19,550 nt of DNA, taken from positions 1 to 19,550 of the forward strand of contig DTUG01000034.1 of NCBI GenBank assembly GCA_012964275.1, in the 5' to 3' direction. This DNA comes from Fidelibacterota bacterium (GTDB lineage Bacteria; Fidelibacterota; Marinisomatia; Marinisomatales; UBA1611). The translations under genes and the position numbers were made by a program. Numbering within the stretch: the stretch's first letter is position 1; the number at the start of each line of letters is the position of its first letter. Under the pieces are notes generated by a model, which saw nothing but the letters and a program-made list of their open reading frames with translations, did no database searches and was not told the origin of the DNA. Below are positions 1 to 7,086 of this stretch, piece by piece.

Positions 1-71
1 GACCGACGAGACTCGAACTCGCGACCTCCGGCTTGACAGGCCGGCGTTCTAACCAGCTGAACTACGATCCC
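1..71 (-). tRNA. tRNA-Asp (GTC anticodon), 3' end cut by the window edge
   Basis: Read on the minus strand, the gene starts at 71 with the acceptor arm GGGATCG. A D-arm with the TTCAGCTGGTTAGAA pattern follows, then an anticodon stem CCGGC/GCCGG around the loop CTGTCAA, giving anticodon GTC (Asp). The T-arm contains the GTTCGAGTC signature. The 3' acceptor strand CGGTC runs off at base 1, so about two paired bases, the discriminator and any encoded CCA lie outside. All visible stems pair, with one G-T pair in the acceptor. The first 10 bases of the tRNA also encode the last codons and stop of the neighbouring DUF3098-like gene. Confidence 0.95.
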
Positions 72-331
72 GGATTATCGTTTGACTCCGGTTTTTGCTC
101 CTTATAGATCAAGGCCGCCGGAATTAAAATCATATACCCAATAAAGAGCATGATTGGCGCTACCGTAAGGCTTTGAAAACTGTAGGTATCACCGCTGGCC
201 ATGACAATATATCCCAGGATAATGAATAATATCCCCGCACTGAAAAGCATGTAATTGGTTTGCGAAAAGGACCAGGTTTCGAACAATTTTCCTGAGGATA
301 TCTCATCGCCATTGTGAAACAGTTTGTTCAT
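62..331 (-). CDS. DUF3098-like small two-helix membrane protein
   Basis: Small inner-membrane protein of about 89 residues with two hydrophobic helices, roughly residues 27-45 and 58-76 from the ATG at 331. The core pattern NYMLFSAGILFIILGYIVM, then a short polar linker, then TVAPIMLFIGYMILIPAA, matches what I recall of the DUF3098 family, common in Bacteroidota and relatives: an NY motif entering helix 1, GY/GF-x-x-M at its end, and a TLAP-like entry to helix 2. Function is unknown. A GTG at 358 would add nine residues. I prefer the ATG at 331, but neither start has a clear ribosome-binding site. The stop codon lies inside the downstream tRNA-Asp gene. The gene diverges from mltG. Confidence 0.75.
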   Translation of the reverse strand: MNKLFHNGDEISSGKLFETWSFSQTNYMLFSAGILFIILGYIVMASGDTYSFQSLTVAPIMLFIGYMILIPAALIYKEQKPESNDNPGS

Positions 332-407
332 AGCGGCGGGAAAATTACGGTTTAACACATGCCCACCAAAGCCATTTTTGTTCGGAAATCATGCCCTTTT
401 TTGCAAT

Positions 408-436
408 TTGACTTAGTTTTCAAACGGAGTCTAAAT
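408..436 (+). promoter_or_regulatory. Possible sigma70-type promoter for mltG
   Basis: TTGACT at 408-413 is five of six matches to a -35 box. It is followed 16-17 bases later by TCTAAA/CTAAAT around 430-436, a weak -10. Transcription would begin about 7 bases before the mltG ATG, so the mRNA would be almost leaderless. This rests on consensus matching only. Confidence 0.3.
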
Positions 437-449
437 TCGGCCCCCGAAA

Positions 450-1484
450 ATGAGAATAAATTTGACCACAAGTCCGTTTATCCTCTATGGAGCGGGGGCC
501 ATTATTACCAGTATTGCTACGCTCGTAGTTCTGATTCTATATTGGCCGCAAAATCATTCATCAGAAGTAATTAAAGTCACCATCAAACAAGGGGAAACAT
601 TGTCTGATATATCCAAGAGTCTCGTAGAACAAGGTGTCGTATCAAATCAGCGCATGTTTCAGTGGGCAGTTCAGCTCAGGGGATTGGAAACCAGTATTCC
701 GGCAGGCACCTTTCGCCTGCAGGATGCGAAAACCAATGATAAAATTATTCAACAATTGGTAAATGGTGCTCCAGAATTAAAGAAAGTGACCATTATTGAG
801 GGCTGGACTCTACGTCAGCTTGCTAAACATTTGAGTGCGGAAATGGAATTCAGTACTGAAGAAATTTTGGGGTTATCTCAGGATGATGAATTTATACTTT
901 CTCTTGGGATTCCGGGCAACAATCTGGATGGCTACCTTTATCCTGATACCTATTATTTTTTTGAAGGTGATGGGCCAAAATCAGTGCTAACCAGAATGGT
1001 TAAGGAATATAAGAAATTCTGGACGGATGAAAAATATTCTAAAGCCCGGGCACTGGAAATGTCTGAGCAGGAGATAGTTACCCTGGCTTCCATTATCGAA
1101 GGAGAAGCTATTTATGACGATGAAAGGCCAATCATTTCTGCGGTGTATCACAACCGTTTGAAAAAGGGTATGAAACTTCAGGCTGACCCAACTATACAAT
1201 ATATTATTGAGGATGGCCCGCGACGGTTGCTGAATAAGGATCTGAAGATGGATTCACCGTACAACACCTATCTTTATAATGGGCTTCCTCTTGGACCGAT
1301 CAATTCTCCGGGATACAAATCGCTTCAGGCGGCACTTTATCCGGCGGACAATAATTATTTGTATTTCGTTGCCAAAGGGGATGGGTATCATACTTTTTCA
1401 AACACGGAAAGAGAACATAAGCGAGCCAAACGAGCCTTTCAGAAGGTACGCCACAAGGTTCATCGCAAACAGCGCAGCAAATGA
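450..1484 (+). CDS. mltG: Endolytic murein transglycosylase MltG
   Basis: Cleaves nascent peptidoglycan glycan strands in the periplasm, anchored to the inner membrane, and so limits strand length. The 344-residue protein (E. coli MltG is about 340) has one N-terminal membrane helix at about residues 10-32. A LysM-like segment follows (about 42-100, with KQGETLSDISKSLVEQGVV), then the YceG catalytic domain. The active-site block reads LASIIEGEA, and E217 aligns with the catalytic glutamate of the family's ASIVEKET motif. Downstream are the conserved ERPIISAVYHNRLKKGMKLQ and ADPTIQY patterns and NSPGYKSLQAALYP. The ATG at 450 lacks a clear Shine-Dalgarno sequence. Its stop overlaps the start of the helicase gene by 4 bases (ATGA), implying translational coupling. 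In many bacteria mltG sits beside ruvX or tmk, so the pairing with a helicase is a local feature. Confidence 0.95.
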   Translation: MRINLTTSPFILYGAGAIITSIATLVVLILYWPQNHSSEVIKVTIKQGETLSDISKSLVEQGVVSNQRMFQWAVQLRGLETSIPAGTFRLQDAKTNDKIIQQLVNGAPELKKVTIIEGWTLRQLAKHLSAEMEFSTEEILGLSQDDEFILSLGIPGNNLDGYLYPDTYYFFEGDGPKSVLTRMVKEYKKFWTDEKYSKARALEMSEQEIVTLASIIEGEAIYDDERPIISAVYHNRLKKGMKLQADPTIQYIIEDGPRRLLNKDLKMDSPYNTYLYNGLPLGPINSPGYKSLQAALYPADNNYLYFVAKGDGYHTFSNTEREHKRAKRAFQKVRHKVHRKQRSK

Positions 1485-3655
1485 GCCTGAAATCCCTAAA
1501 TTCCATTCAGCGGGCTGCTGTTGAAGCAGTTGACGGTCCAGTCTTGATTTTTGCCGGTGCCGGTAGCGGAAAGACCCGTGTTCTGACCCATAAGTTGTAT
1601 TATCTAGTTCGAGAAGGACTATTTGAACCGGAAGAGATCCTGGCGGTTACCTTTACAAATAAGGCTGCTGAGGAAATGAAATCCAGGGTGAAGAAACTCC
1701 TGAAACGCAAGACACTGCCCCTGTCCATTGGTACATTTCATTCTATCTGTGCCCGTCTTTTGCGAGAAGATATAAAAACGATTGGATTCAGCCAGAATTT
1801 TGCAATTTATGACGTAAAAGACCAATTAGATCTCATCAAGGTTCTGATTGCCGAACTAAATAATTCGAAAAATTTATCAACTCCTAACCAGATTCGTACC
1901 CAGATCAGTTTTTTTAAGAATAAGATGATTACGCCTGATATGCAGGCACGGAAGGCTCGTACGATTTTGGAAAAATATATCGTGGATATTTATCGTGCCT
2001 ATCAAAAAGCGCTTAAAGTAAATGATGCCCTGGATTTTGATGACCTGCTTCTGTATCCACTAGAAATTTTTAACAAGAAACCGACTATACTGAGAAAATA
2101 CCAGAAAAAATGGAAATACATCCTGGTGGATGAATACCAGGATACAAATCGTCCCCAATTCCATTTTTTAACCCGGTTAGCAGAAAAACATCAGAATATT
2201 TGTGTAGTTGGTGATGACGATCAATCCATTTATGGTTGGCGAGGCGCTGAAATTTCCAACATTCTTGATTTCGAAAAATTCTTTTCCAGCTGCCGTGTTT
2301 TTACCTTAGAGAAAAATTATCGGTCAACCCAGCAGATTCTTGATGCGGCTATATCGGTTGTTATGAACAATGATCGACGGTCTGAAAAAAATCTTATTGC
2401 TACCGGTGGCTCTGGTGAATCGATTGGTCTGATGGAAACAGTAGATGAACAGGAAGAAGCCAGCGCTATTGTATCGGCTTTAGAAAAAGAGATCAAGCTT
2501 AACAAAAGAACATTTAGCGAATTTGCGGTGTTATATCGAACGAATGCCCAATCTCGGGCTCTGGAGGATAGTTTCAGGCGCATAGGCATTCCTTACAACA
2601 TTATTGGGGGGATGAGGTTTTATGAGCGGAAAGAGGTCAAGAATGTTCTGGCATATCTGCGGTTGGTTGTGAATCTTAAGGATACGATCACCATGCGCCG
2701 TGTGGTGAATTTTCCGGCTCGCGGTATCGGTGCAAAAACTCTGGATAAATGCGTTGAACAGGCAAGAAAAGATAAAATTGAATTGTTTGATGTGCTGAAG
2801 AATCCTCATAAAATGCAAATTCGTGGCAAACAGGCAGAAGCATTATCAAAATTTTATGAATTAATAAAAAAATACCACGATCTGCGGGAAAAACTCAGTG
2901 CCAGCGAGCTGGCCCGCAGTTTGATAGAAGAAGCGGGTGTTCTGAAGCATTTCAAGGAGTCAGCTGATCCTGAAGCACGGGAACGATTTGATAATGTTGC
3001 TGAGCTGCTCACTAGTATCGAAGAATTCTGTATCCGTGAACCTGATGCAACACTAAGCCGTTTTCTTGAGGATGTATCCCTTTTGACCGATATTGATCAT
3101 TGGAACGATTCTGATAACCGTGTTGCGTTTATGACAGTCCACTCTTCGAAAGGACTGGAATTCCCAGTGGTGTTTTTATCGGGAATGGATGATGGATTAT
3201 TTCCGCTCTATAATTCCCTGGATAGTAAAGATGAACTTGAAGAAGAAAGGCGATTATTTTATGTTGCCCTGACTCGTGCAGCAGAGCGGGTGTTCCTTCT
3301 TTATTCTACTAATAGAAGGCGTATGGGTGCGGAGAATGTTTCCGGAATTCCCAGCAGGTTTATCAGTGAAATACCGGAAGATTATCTGGAGCGGATCGAT
3401 TTTTCTTCAGCGGTGACCCGCAAATTTGTTAGTGGGAAACGTCAGCAGGATACCCGTACGGAATTGATTCGTACTATAACTACCTTTGATGATTTTGAGG
3501 TAGGTGATATGGTGAAGCATTCCATATTTGGTGTGGGTAAAATCATGGCCCTAAGCGGGAGTGGTGAAAACCAGCGGGTTGGTGTTGTATTCAAGGATGG
3601 TACCCGGAAAAAGCTGATCGTTAAATACGCTAATCTGAAAAAAATAACCGGTTGA
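1481..3655 (+). CDS. pcrA: UvrD/PcrA-type superfamily 1A DNA helicase
   Basis: ATP-dependent 3'-5' DNA helicase used in nucleotide-excision repair, clearing replication obstacles and removing stalled RNA polymerase. The 724-residue length is normal for PcrA/UvrD. Visible motifs are the Q-motif LNSIQRAAV, Walker A AGAGSGKT (25-32), TFTNKAAEEM (motif Ia), Walker B with DEYQDT (217-222), GDDDQSIYGWRGA (motif III region), the motif IV patch NYRSTQQIL, TVHSSKGLEFPVVF (motif V) and ALTRAAERV (motif VI). The C-terminal 55 residues (about 669-724, from FDDFEVGDMVKHSIFGVG) resemble the Tudor-like RNA-polymerase-binding module of PcrA/UvrD, which favours that subgroup over Rep. The start overlaps the mltG stop by 4 bases. 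Confidence 0.95.
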   Translation: MSLKSLNSIQRAAVEAVDGPVLIFAGAGSGKTRVLTHKLYYLVREGLFEPEEILAVTFTNKAAEEMKSRVKKLLKRKTLPLSIGTFHSICARLLREDIKTIGFSQNFAIYDVKDQLDLIKVLIAELNNSKNLSTPNQIRTQISFFKNKMITPDMQARKARTILEKYIVDIYRAYQKALKVNDALDFDDLLLYPLEIFNKKPTILRKYQKKWKYILVDEYQDTNRPQFHFLTRLAEKHQNICVVGDDDQSIYGWRGAEISNILDFEKFFSSCRVFTLEKNYRSTQQILDAAISVVMNNDRRSEKNLIATGGSGESIGLMETVDEQEEASAIVSALEKEIKLNKRTFSEFAVLYRTNAQSRALEDSFRRIGIPYNIIGGMRFYERKEVKNVLAYLRLVVNLKDTITMRRVVNFPARGIGAKTLDKCVEQARKDKIELFDVLKNPHKMQIRGKQAEALSKFYELIKKYHDLREKLSASELARSLIEEAGVLKHFKESADPEARERFDNVAELLTSIEEFCIREPDATLSRFLEDVSLLTDIDHWNDSDNRVAFMTVHSSKGLEFPVVFLSGMDDGLFPLYNSLDSKDELEEERRLFYVALTRAAERVFLLYSTNRRRMGAENVSGIPSRFISEIPEDYLERIDFSSAVTRKFVSGKRQQDTRTELIRTITTFDDFEVGDMVKHSIFGVGKIMALSGSGENQRVGVVFKDGTRKKLIVKYANLKKITG

Positions 3656-3666
3656 TCTATACCTTA

Positions 3667-3685
3667 TATTTGTCCTGTACAAATA
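3667..3685. repeat. Perfect 7-bp inverted repeat upstream of fur
   Basis: TATTTGT (3667-3673), a 5-base spacer CCTGT, and ACAAATA (3679-3685) form a perfect inverted repeat just after the helicase stop. No T-run follows, so it is not a canonical terminator. It could be an operator in the fur promoter region or a weak hairpin. Function is not established. Confidence 0.4.
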
Positions 3686-3709
3686 CTGTTTATTCATAGT
3701 ATTTTTTAA

Positions 3710-3724
3710 TGAGACTCATTCTCA
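3710..3724 (+). promoter_or_regulatory. Fur box upstream of fur-feoAB
   Basis: TGAGACTCATTCTCA matches the 7-1-7 Fur consensus TGATAATNATTATCA at 11 of 14 informative positions. With flanking bases it closely resembles the common ATGAGAATCATTCTCAT variant. It ends 12 bases before the fur ATG at 3737, a good position for repressing transcription of fur-feoA-feoB. An AT-rich TATAAG at 3726-3731 lies just downstream. This implies iron-dependent autoregulation of the operon, which is inferred. Confidence 0.7.
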
Positions 3725-3736
3725 ATATAAGTAATT

Positions 3737-4159
3737 ATGACACGTTCAAAATCACTTTTAATAAATATTCTTCGAAATGAGGGTCTAAGGTATACATCCC
3801 AGCGCCGAGCGGTTTGGAATGAATTGAAATCCTCTGCAGATCACCGAGATGCCGAAGATATTTATCTTTGCCTGCGCCGGAAAAAAATTCGTGTATCCAG
3901 GGCGACAGTTTACCGAACCATCGATGTTTTAGTTAAGAATAATCTGGTCCGGAAAATGGAACTGGGAGATGGTCGGGCGTTATATGAACCAAGGATTGGA
4001 AATGAGCACCATGACCACATAATTTGTCTGGAAACGGGTAAGATCACTGAGTTTTATAATGAGGATTTGGAGCAGCTGCAGGAAAAAATTGTTAAACAGC
4101 GCGGCTATGAATTGGTCCGCCATGTTCATCAATTATTCGTTCGCCCGTTAAAAAAATAG
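3737..4159 (+). CDS. fur: Fur-family metal-responsive transcriptional repressor, atypical zinc site
   Basis: DNA-binding repressor of the Fur family, probably sensing Fe2+ because it heads an operon with feoAB. The 140-residue protein has the winged-helix domain (about 10-85; recognition-helix region RVSRATVYRTIDVLVKNNLV) and a C-terminal dimerisation and metal domain. Expected metal ligands are present: H36 (HRDAEDIY), E84 (LYEP), HHDH at 91-94, and H129/H131 near the end. The structural CxxC that follows HHDH in E. coli Fur is broken: C97 is present but residue 100 is Thr. No second cysteine pair occurs at the C-terminus (HVHQLFVRPLKK). Some Fur proteins work without this zinc site, so it is probably functional. 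The gap to feoA is 4 bases. A PerR or Zur role is possible but less likely in this context. Confidence 0.9.
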   Translation: MTRSKSLLINILRNEGLRYTSQRRAVWNELKSSADHRDAEDIYLCLRRKKIRVSRATVYRTIDVLVKNNLVRKMELGDGRALYEPRIGNEHHDHIICLETGKITEFYNEDLEQLQEKIVKQRGYELVRHVHQLFVRPLKK

Positions 4160-4163
4160 ATCG

Positions 4164-4391
4164 ATGTTCCTTACGGATTTAGAACCATCCCAAATCGGGA
4201 GAATTGTCTTTTTTAAGGGCAGTGATGAATTTCAGGTCAGGTTGACTGAAATGGGATTTAAACCAGAGCAAAAAATTCGTTTGATTCGTAAAATGGCTTT
4301 TAACGGTCCAATACAGGTGCGTATTAGAAACAGCACAGTATCCCTGCGTTATGAGGATGCTGCCTGCATCCATATTGAATTAAATGAATAA
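4164..4391 (+). CDS. feoA: FeoA, small SH3-like ferrous-iron transport protein
   Basis: Small cytoplasmic accessory protein for FeoB-mediated Fe2+ uptake. The 75-residue length is typical for FeoA. The SH3-like beta-barrel is recognisable from the pattern L-x-x-L-x-x-x-Q-x-G-R-I, followed by the conserved turn VRLTEMGFKPEQKIRLIRKMAFNGP (broken here as VRLTEMGFKP and then the basic strand), and ends IQVRIRNSTVSLRYEDAACI, where FeoA usually has 'I.....l.LR..ea..I'. It starts 4 bases after the fur stop and overlaps feoB by 8 bases, so all three genes are clearly co-transcribed and probably translationally coupled. Confidence 0.93.
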   Translation: MFLTDLEPSQIGRIVFFKGSDEFQVRLTEMGFKPEQKIRLIRKMAFNGPIQVRIRNSTVSLRYEDAACIHIELNE

Positions 4392-6471
4392 TCATACTCC
4401 ACTTGTTGCCCTCATCGGTAATCCTAATGCCGGGAAAACAGCTCTGTTTAATGCCTTAACTGGATTAAATCATAAGGTGTCCAATTACCCTGGAGTCACC
4501 GTTGAACGAAGGGTTGGAAAAGCCCAAATTGAGGGTGCCATGGTGAATATTATGGATTTGCCAGGTACCTACAGCCTTATTCCCGAATCTCAGGATGAAG
4601 CAATTGTGGCGGATGAGGTTAATAAGTGGTCCCGGATGGTTGAGAAGCCGGTATGTATTATTTCGGTTGTTGATTCTACAAACCTGAACCGTAATCTGTA
4701 CTTGACCAGCCAACTTTTAGATCTGGGTATACCGGTCCTGGTTGCCTTGAATATGACGGACTTGGCACGAAAAAAATCTTTGAATATTGATACAGCTGAA
4801 CTGCAGAAAAAGTTAGGGTGTTCTGTAGTTGTCCCGGTTGCAGCGCGGTTGGAAGAGGGTATTGATGATCTGAAGAATGCAGTCAAAACTATTCTGGACA
4901 AAAAACCTCTAAATAAATATAGTAAAATGGTACCATTACCAGAACCGATTCGGAAGGCCATACAGCCGGTAAGTGACTGGTTCAGGAAACAAAAACATTT
5001 TCATTCCCGTATGGCGCAGGCTCAGGCACTTCGCGTTGTGTCATCGAATAATAATGGGCAATTTGAGGAAGATGGTTTATCGACGCTGATAGAAACAGCA
5101 CGGCGAACAGTAGATAATCTGGGATTTCCACATTCTACCCTTGAAGCTACCATTCGTTATCATTGGCTAGACCAGGTTGTGCCACCGACGGACATAAACA
5201 TAAAAACTAAAACTCGGAGTGAACGCATCGATAATATATTGACCCATCCTGTGCTCGGGCCCGTCATATTCATTGGGATATTAGCCTTTATTTTTCAATC
5301 GGTTTTTACCTGGGCCACGGTTCCCATGGACTGGATCAATAATGGTATAAGCATGTTTGGAGATAGTGTATCCGGATTGCTCCCAGCAGGTATTGTCAGA
5401 GATTTAACTGTGGAGGGGATCATTGGAGGTGCCGGGGCAATACTGGTTTTTTTACCCCAGATCCTAATCCTTATTTTTTTTCTCGCTCTTCTGGAAGATT
5501 CCGGCTATATGGCTCGACTTGCCGTTATGATGGATAAAGCAATGACCATGGTTGGTCTTCATGGCCGCTCCGTCTTGCCTTTGATGATCGGCTATGCTTG
5601 TGCAATTCCAGGTATCATGTCTACCAGGACGATTAACAGTTGGCGGGAAAGACTGGTTACCATATTGGTTACGCCGCTTATGAGTTGCAGTGCCCGCATA
5701 CCGGTCTATGCGTTAATGATCGGTGCTTTTGTACCGGCGAAACAAGTTTGGGGCTTTTTTGGTTTACAGGGCTTAACCCTGGTCCTGATGTATTTTTTAG
5801 GTACGGCAACTGCGTTGGTTTTATCCCTTTTATTCAGCCGCTGGATCAAAGCTGATCATAATAAATCATTCATTATGGAACTGCCGCCTTATCGGGTACC
5901 CATGATGAAATCTATTTTAAGACAGGTCTATACTCGTGGTAAGGTATTTATTACCGATGCCGGTAAGATCATTATGGTGATATCCATTTGTTTATGGTTT
6001 TTAGCATCCTTTCCTCGAAATGAAACAGATAACCGGACAAACTCGGATATAACATACAGCTATGCTTCCAAAATTGGACATATGATCGAACCAGTTATCC
6101 AACCTCTGGGGTTTGATTGGAAAATCGGCATCGGTTTGGTTACGTCATTTGCTGCCCGGGAAGTCATGGTGAGCACTATGGCAACAATCTATAATGTTGA
6201 AGGTGAAGGCGACAAAATAATATCACTTACTGATGCCTTAAAAAATGATGTTGATCCAGTAAGCGGAAAACATGTTTACACACCACTGGTGGCTCTGTCG
6301 CTGATGGTGTTCTATGTATATGCAGCCCAGTGCATGGCTACATTTGCTGTTGTGCGACGGGAAACGAATTCCTGGAAATGGCCCCTGTTTATGATCGTTT
6401 ATATGACCGGACTGGCCTATTTTGCGTCGTTAATTGTTTATCAGGGCGGGTTGTGGCTGGGATTTGCCTGA
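4384..6471 (+). CDS. feoB: FeoB ferrous-iron transporter, GTPase and membrane permease
   Basis: Inner-membrane Fe2+ importer with an N-terminal GTPase domain. Seen in the sequence: G1 GNPNAGKT (12-19), a switch I region VSNYPGVTVE, G3 DLPGTYSL (from 58), and G4 NMTD (123-126), followed by a helical GDI-like linker to about residue 270. The C-terminal half is polytopic and contains both gate motifs: GYACAIPGIMSTRTI (cysteine/proline gate 1) and SCSARIPVYALMIGAFVP (gate 2). A conserved AAREVMVSTMATIYNV follows. At 695 residues it is shorter than E. coli FeoB (773) but normal for the family. No separate feoC is visible; the next gene is convergent. Expression should be controlled by the Fur box upstream of fur. 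Confidence 0.97.
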   Translation: MNNHTPLVALIGNPNAGKTALFNALTGLNHKVSNYPGVTVERRVGKAQIEGAMVNIMDLPGTYSLIPESQDEAIVADEVNKWSRMVEKPVCIISVVDSTNLNRNLYLTSQLLDLGIPVLVALNMTDLARKKSLNIDTAELQKKLGCSVVVPVAARLEEGIDDLKNAVKTILDKKPLNKYSKMVPLPEPIRKAIQPVSDWFRKQKHFHSRMAQAQALRVVSSNNNGQFEEDGLSTLIETARRTVDNLGFPHSTLEATIRYHWLDQVVPPTDINIKTKTRSERIDNILTHPVLGPVIFIGILAFIFQSVFTWATVPMDWINNGISMFGDSVSGLLPAGIVRDLTVEGIIGGAGAILVFLPQILILIFFLALLEDSGYMARLAVMMDKAMTMVGLHGRSVLPLMIGYACAIPGIMSTRTINSWRERLVTILVTPLMSCSARIPVYALMIGAFVPAKQVWGFFGLQGLTLVLMYFLGTATALVLSLLFSRWIKADHNKSFIMELPPYRVPMMKSILRQVYTRGKVFITDAGKIIMVISICLWFLASFPRNETDNRTNSDITYSYASKIGHMIEPVIQPLGFDWKIGIGLVTSFAAREVMVSTMATIYNVEGEGDKIISLTDALKNDVDPVSGKHVYTPLVALSLMVFYVYAAQCMATFAVVRRETNSWKWPLFMIVYMTGLAYFASLIVYQGGLWLGFA

Positions 6472-6500
6472 TTCTATATCAGAGGTCAGATGTATCAATG

Positions 6501-6514
6501 AACTGATTTCAGTT
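6501..6514. terminator. Short palindrome between convergent feoB and the acetyltransferase, possible bidirectional terminator
   Basis: AACTGA (6501-6506), TT, TCAGTT (6509-6514) is a perfect 6-bp inverted repeat; nearby ATC/GAT bases could extend it around a bulge. It sits in the 62-base gap between two convergent genes, where a terminator is expected. There is no T-tract on either strand and the stem is AT-rich, so its function is uncertain. Confidence 0.3.
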
Positions 6515-6533
6515 GATAATAGTATTAGATAGC

Positions 6534-7022
6534 TTAGAACAGTGTTTTTTCCATTTTCAATAATCCTATCCCTGTAGTTCCCGATTCATTATACCCGTAT
6601 TTTAAATATAATGATTTTGCTGGTTCATTTTTTTGAACTGTATTTAAAGTAATTCGGCTGATCCCTTTTCCTTGAAGGATATTTTCAACATGGACTAATA
6701 GTCTTTCTGCATGTCCTTGCCGGCGATGGGATGGATCAATGATCAAGTGGAACAAGTGAGCTGAAATGGATTCCATTTCTGTTTTTACACTGATATGTCC
6801 AATGATCCACCTATGATATTTTATGGTGTAAGTAGTAATTCCATGCTGATGGTATGAAAGATTAACCCAGTTTTTAATCCGAAATGGAAACCTCATCCGG
6901 GGGTCAGTGAACTGTAGAGTTTTCGGATCTTTAAACCAATTGGTTAGACAGGCTTCAAGAATCCGGCGGTCTTCCGTGTTTTGATAGGAGACGGTTTCAA
7001 TTCGATATGCTGTATCGTTCAT
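6534..7022 (-). CDS. GNAT-family N-acetyltransferase
   Basis: Predicted acetyl-CoA-dependent N-acetyltransferase of about 162 residues; substrate unknown. The acetyl-CoA-binding motif A is visible as HLIIDPSHRRQGHAERLL, with RRQGHA at about residues 100-105. The usual second Gly (Q/R-x-x-G-x-G/A) is Ala, which is tolerated in the family. Motif B follows as ITLNTVQKNEPAKSLYLKYGY, where the N-x-x-A-x-x-L-Y-x-x-x-G-F/Y pattern is classic. I chose the ATG at 7022. An upstream in-frame start at 7133 would add 37 residues of non-family sequence, run into the 5' end of the divergent HD-domain gene and remove the intergenic promoter region. RimI-like protein acetylation is possible, but nothing here decides it. 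Confidence 0.85.
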   Translation of the reverse strand: MNDTAYRIETVSYQNTEDRRILEACLTNWFKDPKTLQFTDPRMRFPFRIKNWVNLSYHQHGITTYTIKYHRWIIGHISVKTEMESISAHLFHLIIDPSHRRQGHAERLLVHVENILQGKGISRITLNTVQKNEPAKSLYLKYGYNESGTTGIGLLKMEKTLF

Positions 7023-7048
7023 AGGGAAATTTACCCTTGTTTCCGTTC

Positions 7049-7077
7049 TTGACTGGAGTGGGTTGATGGCTGAAAAT
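7049..7077 (+). promoter_or_regulatory. Possible sigma70-type promoter for the HD-ECF-barrel operon
   Basis: TTGACT (7049-7054) is followed after 17 bases by GAAAAT (7072-7077), four of six matches to TATAAT. Transcription would start within a few bases of the ATG at 7087. The arrangement resembles the one proposed for mltG (also TTGACT with a very short leader). It is consensus matching only. Confidence 0.3.
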
Positions 7078-7086
7078 TCATAACTA

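Noticed and set aside
359..574. Plus-strand frame of 71 codons overlapping the start of mltG
   Set aside because: It lies in another frame over the mltG start, has no recognisable protein pattern, and is a shadow of mltG.
4590..4961. Minus-strand frame of 123 codons opposite the feoB GTPase domain
   Set aside because: It is antisense to highly conserved G motifs with no independent support.
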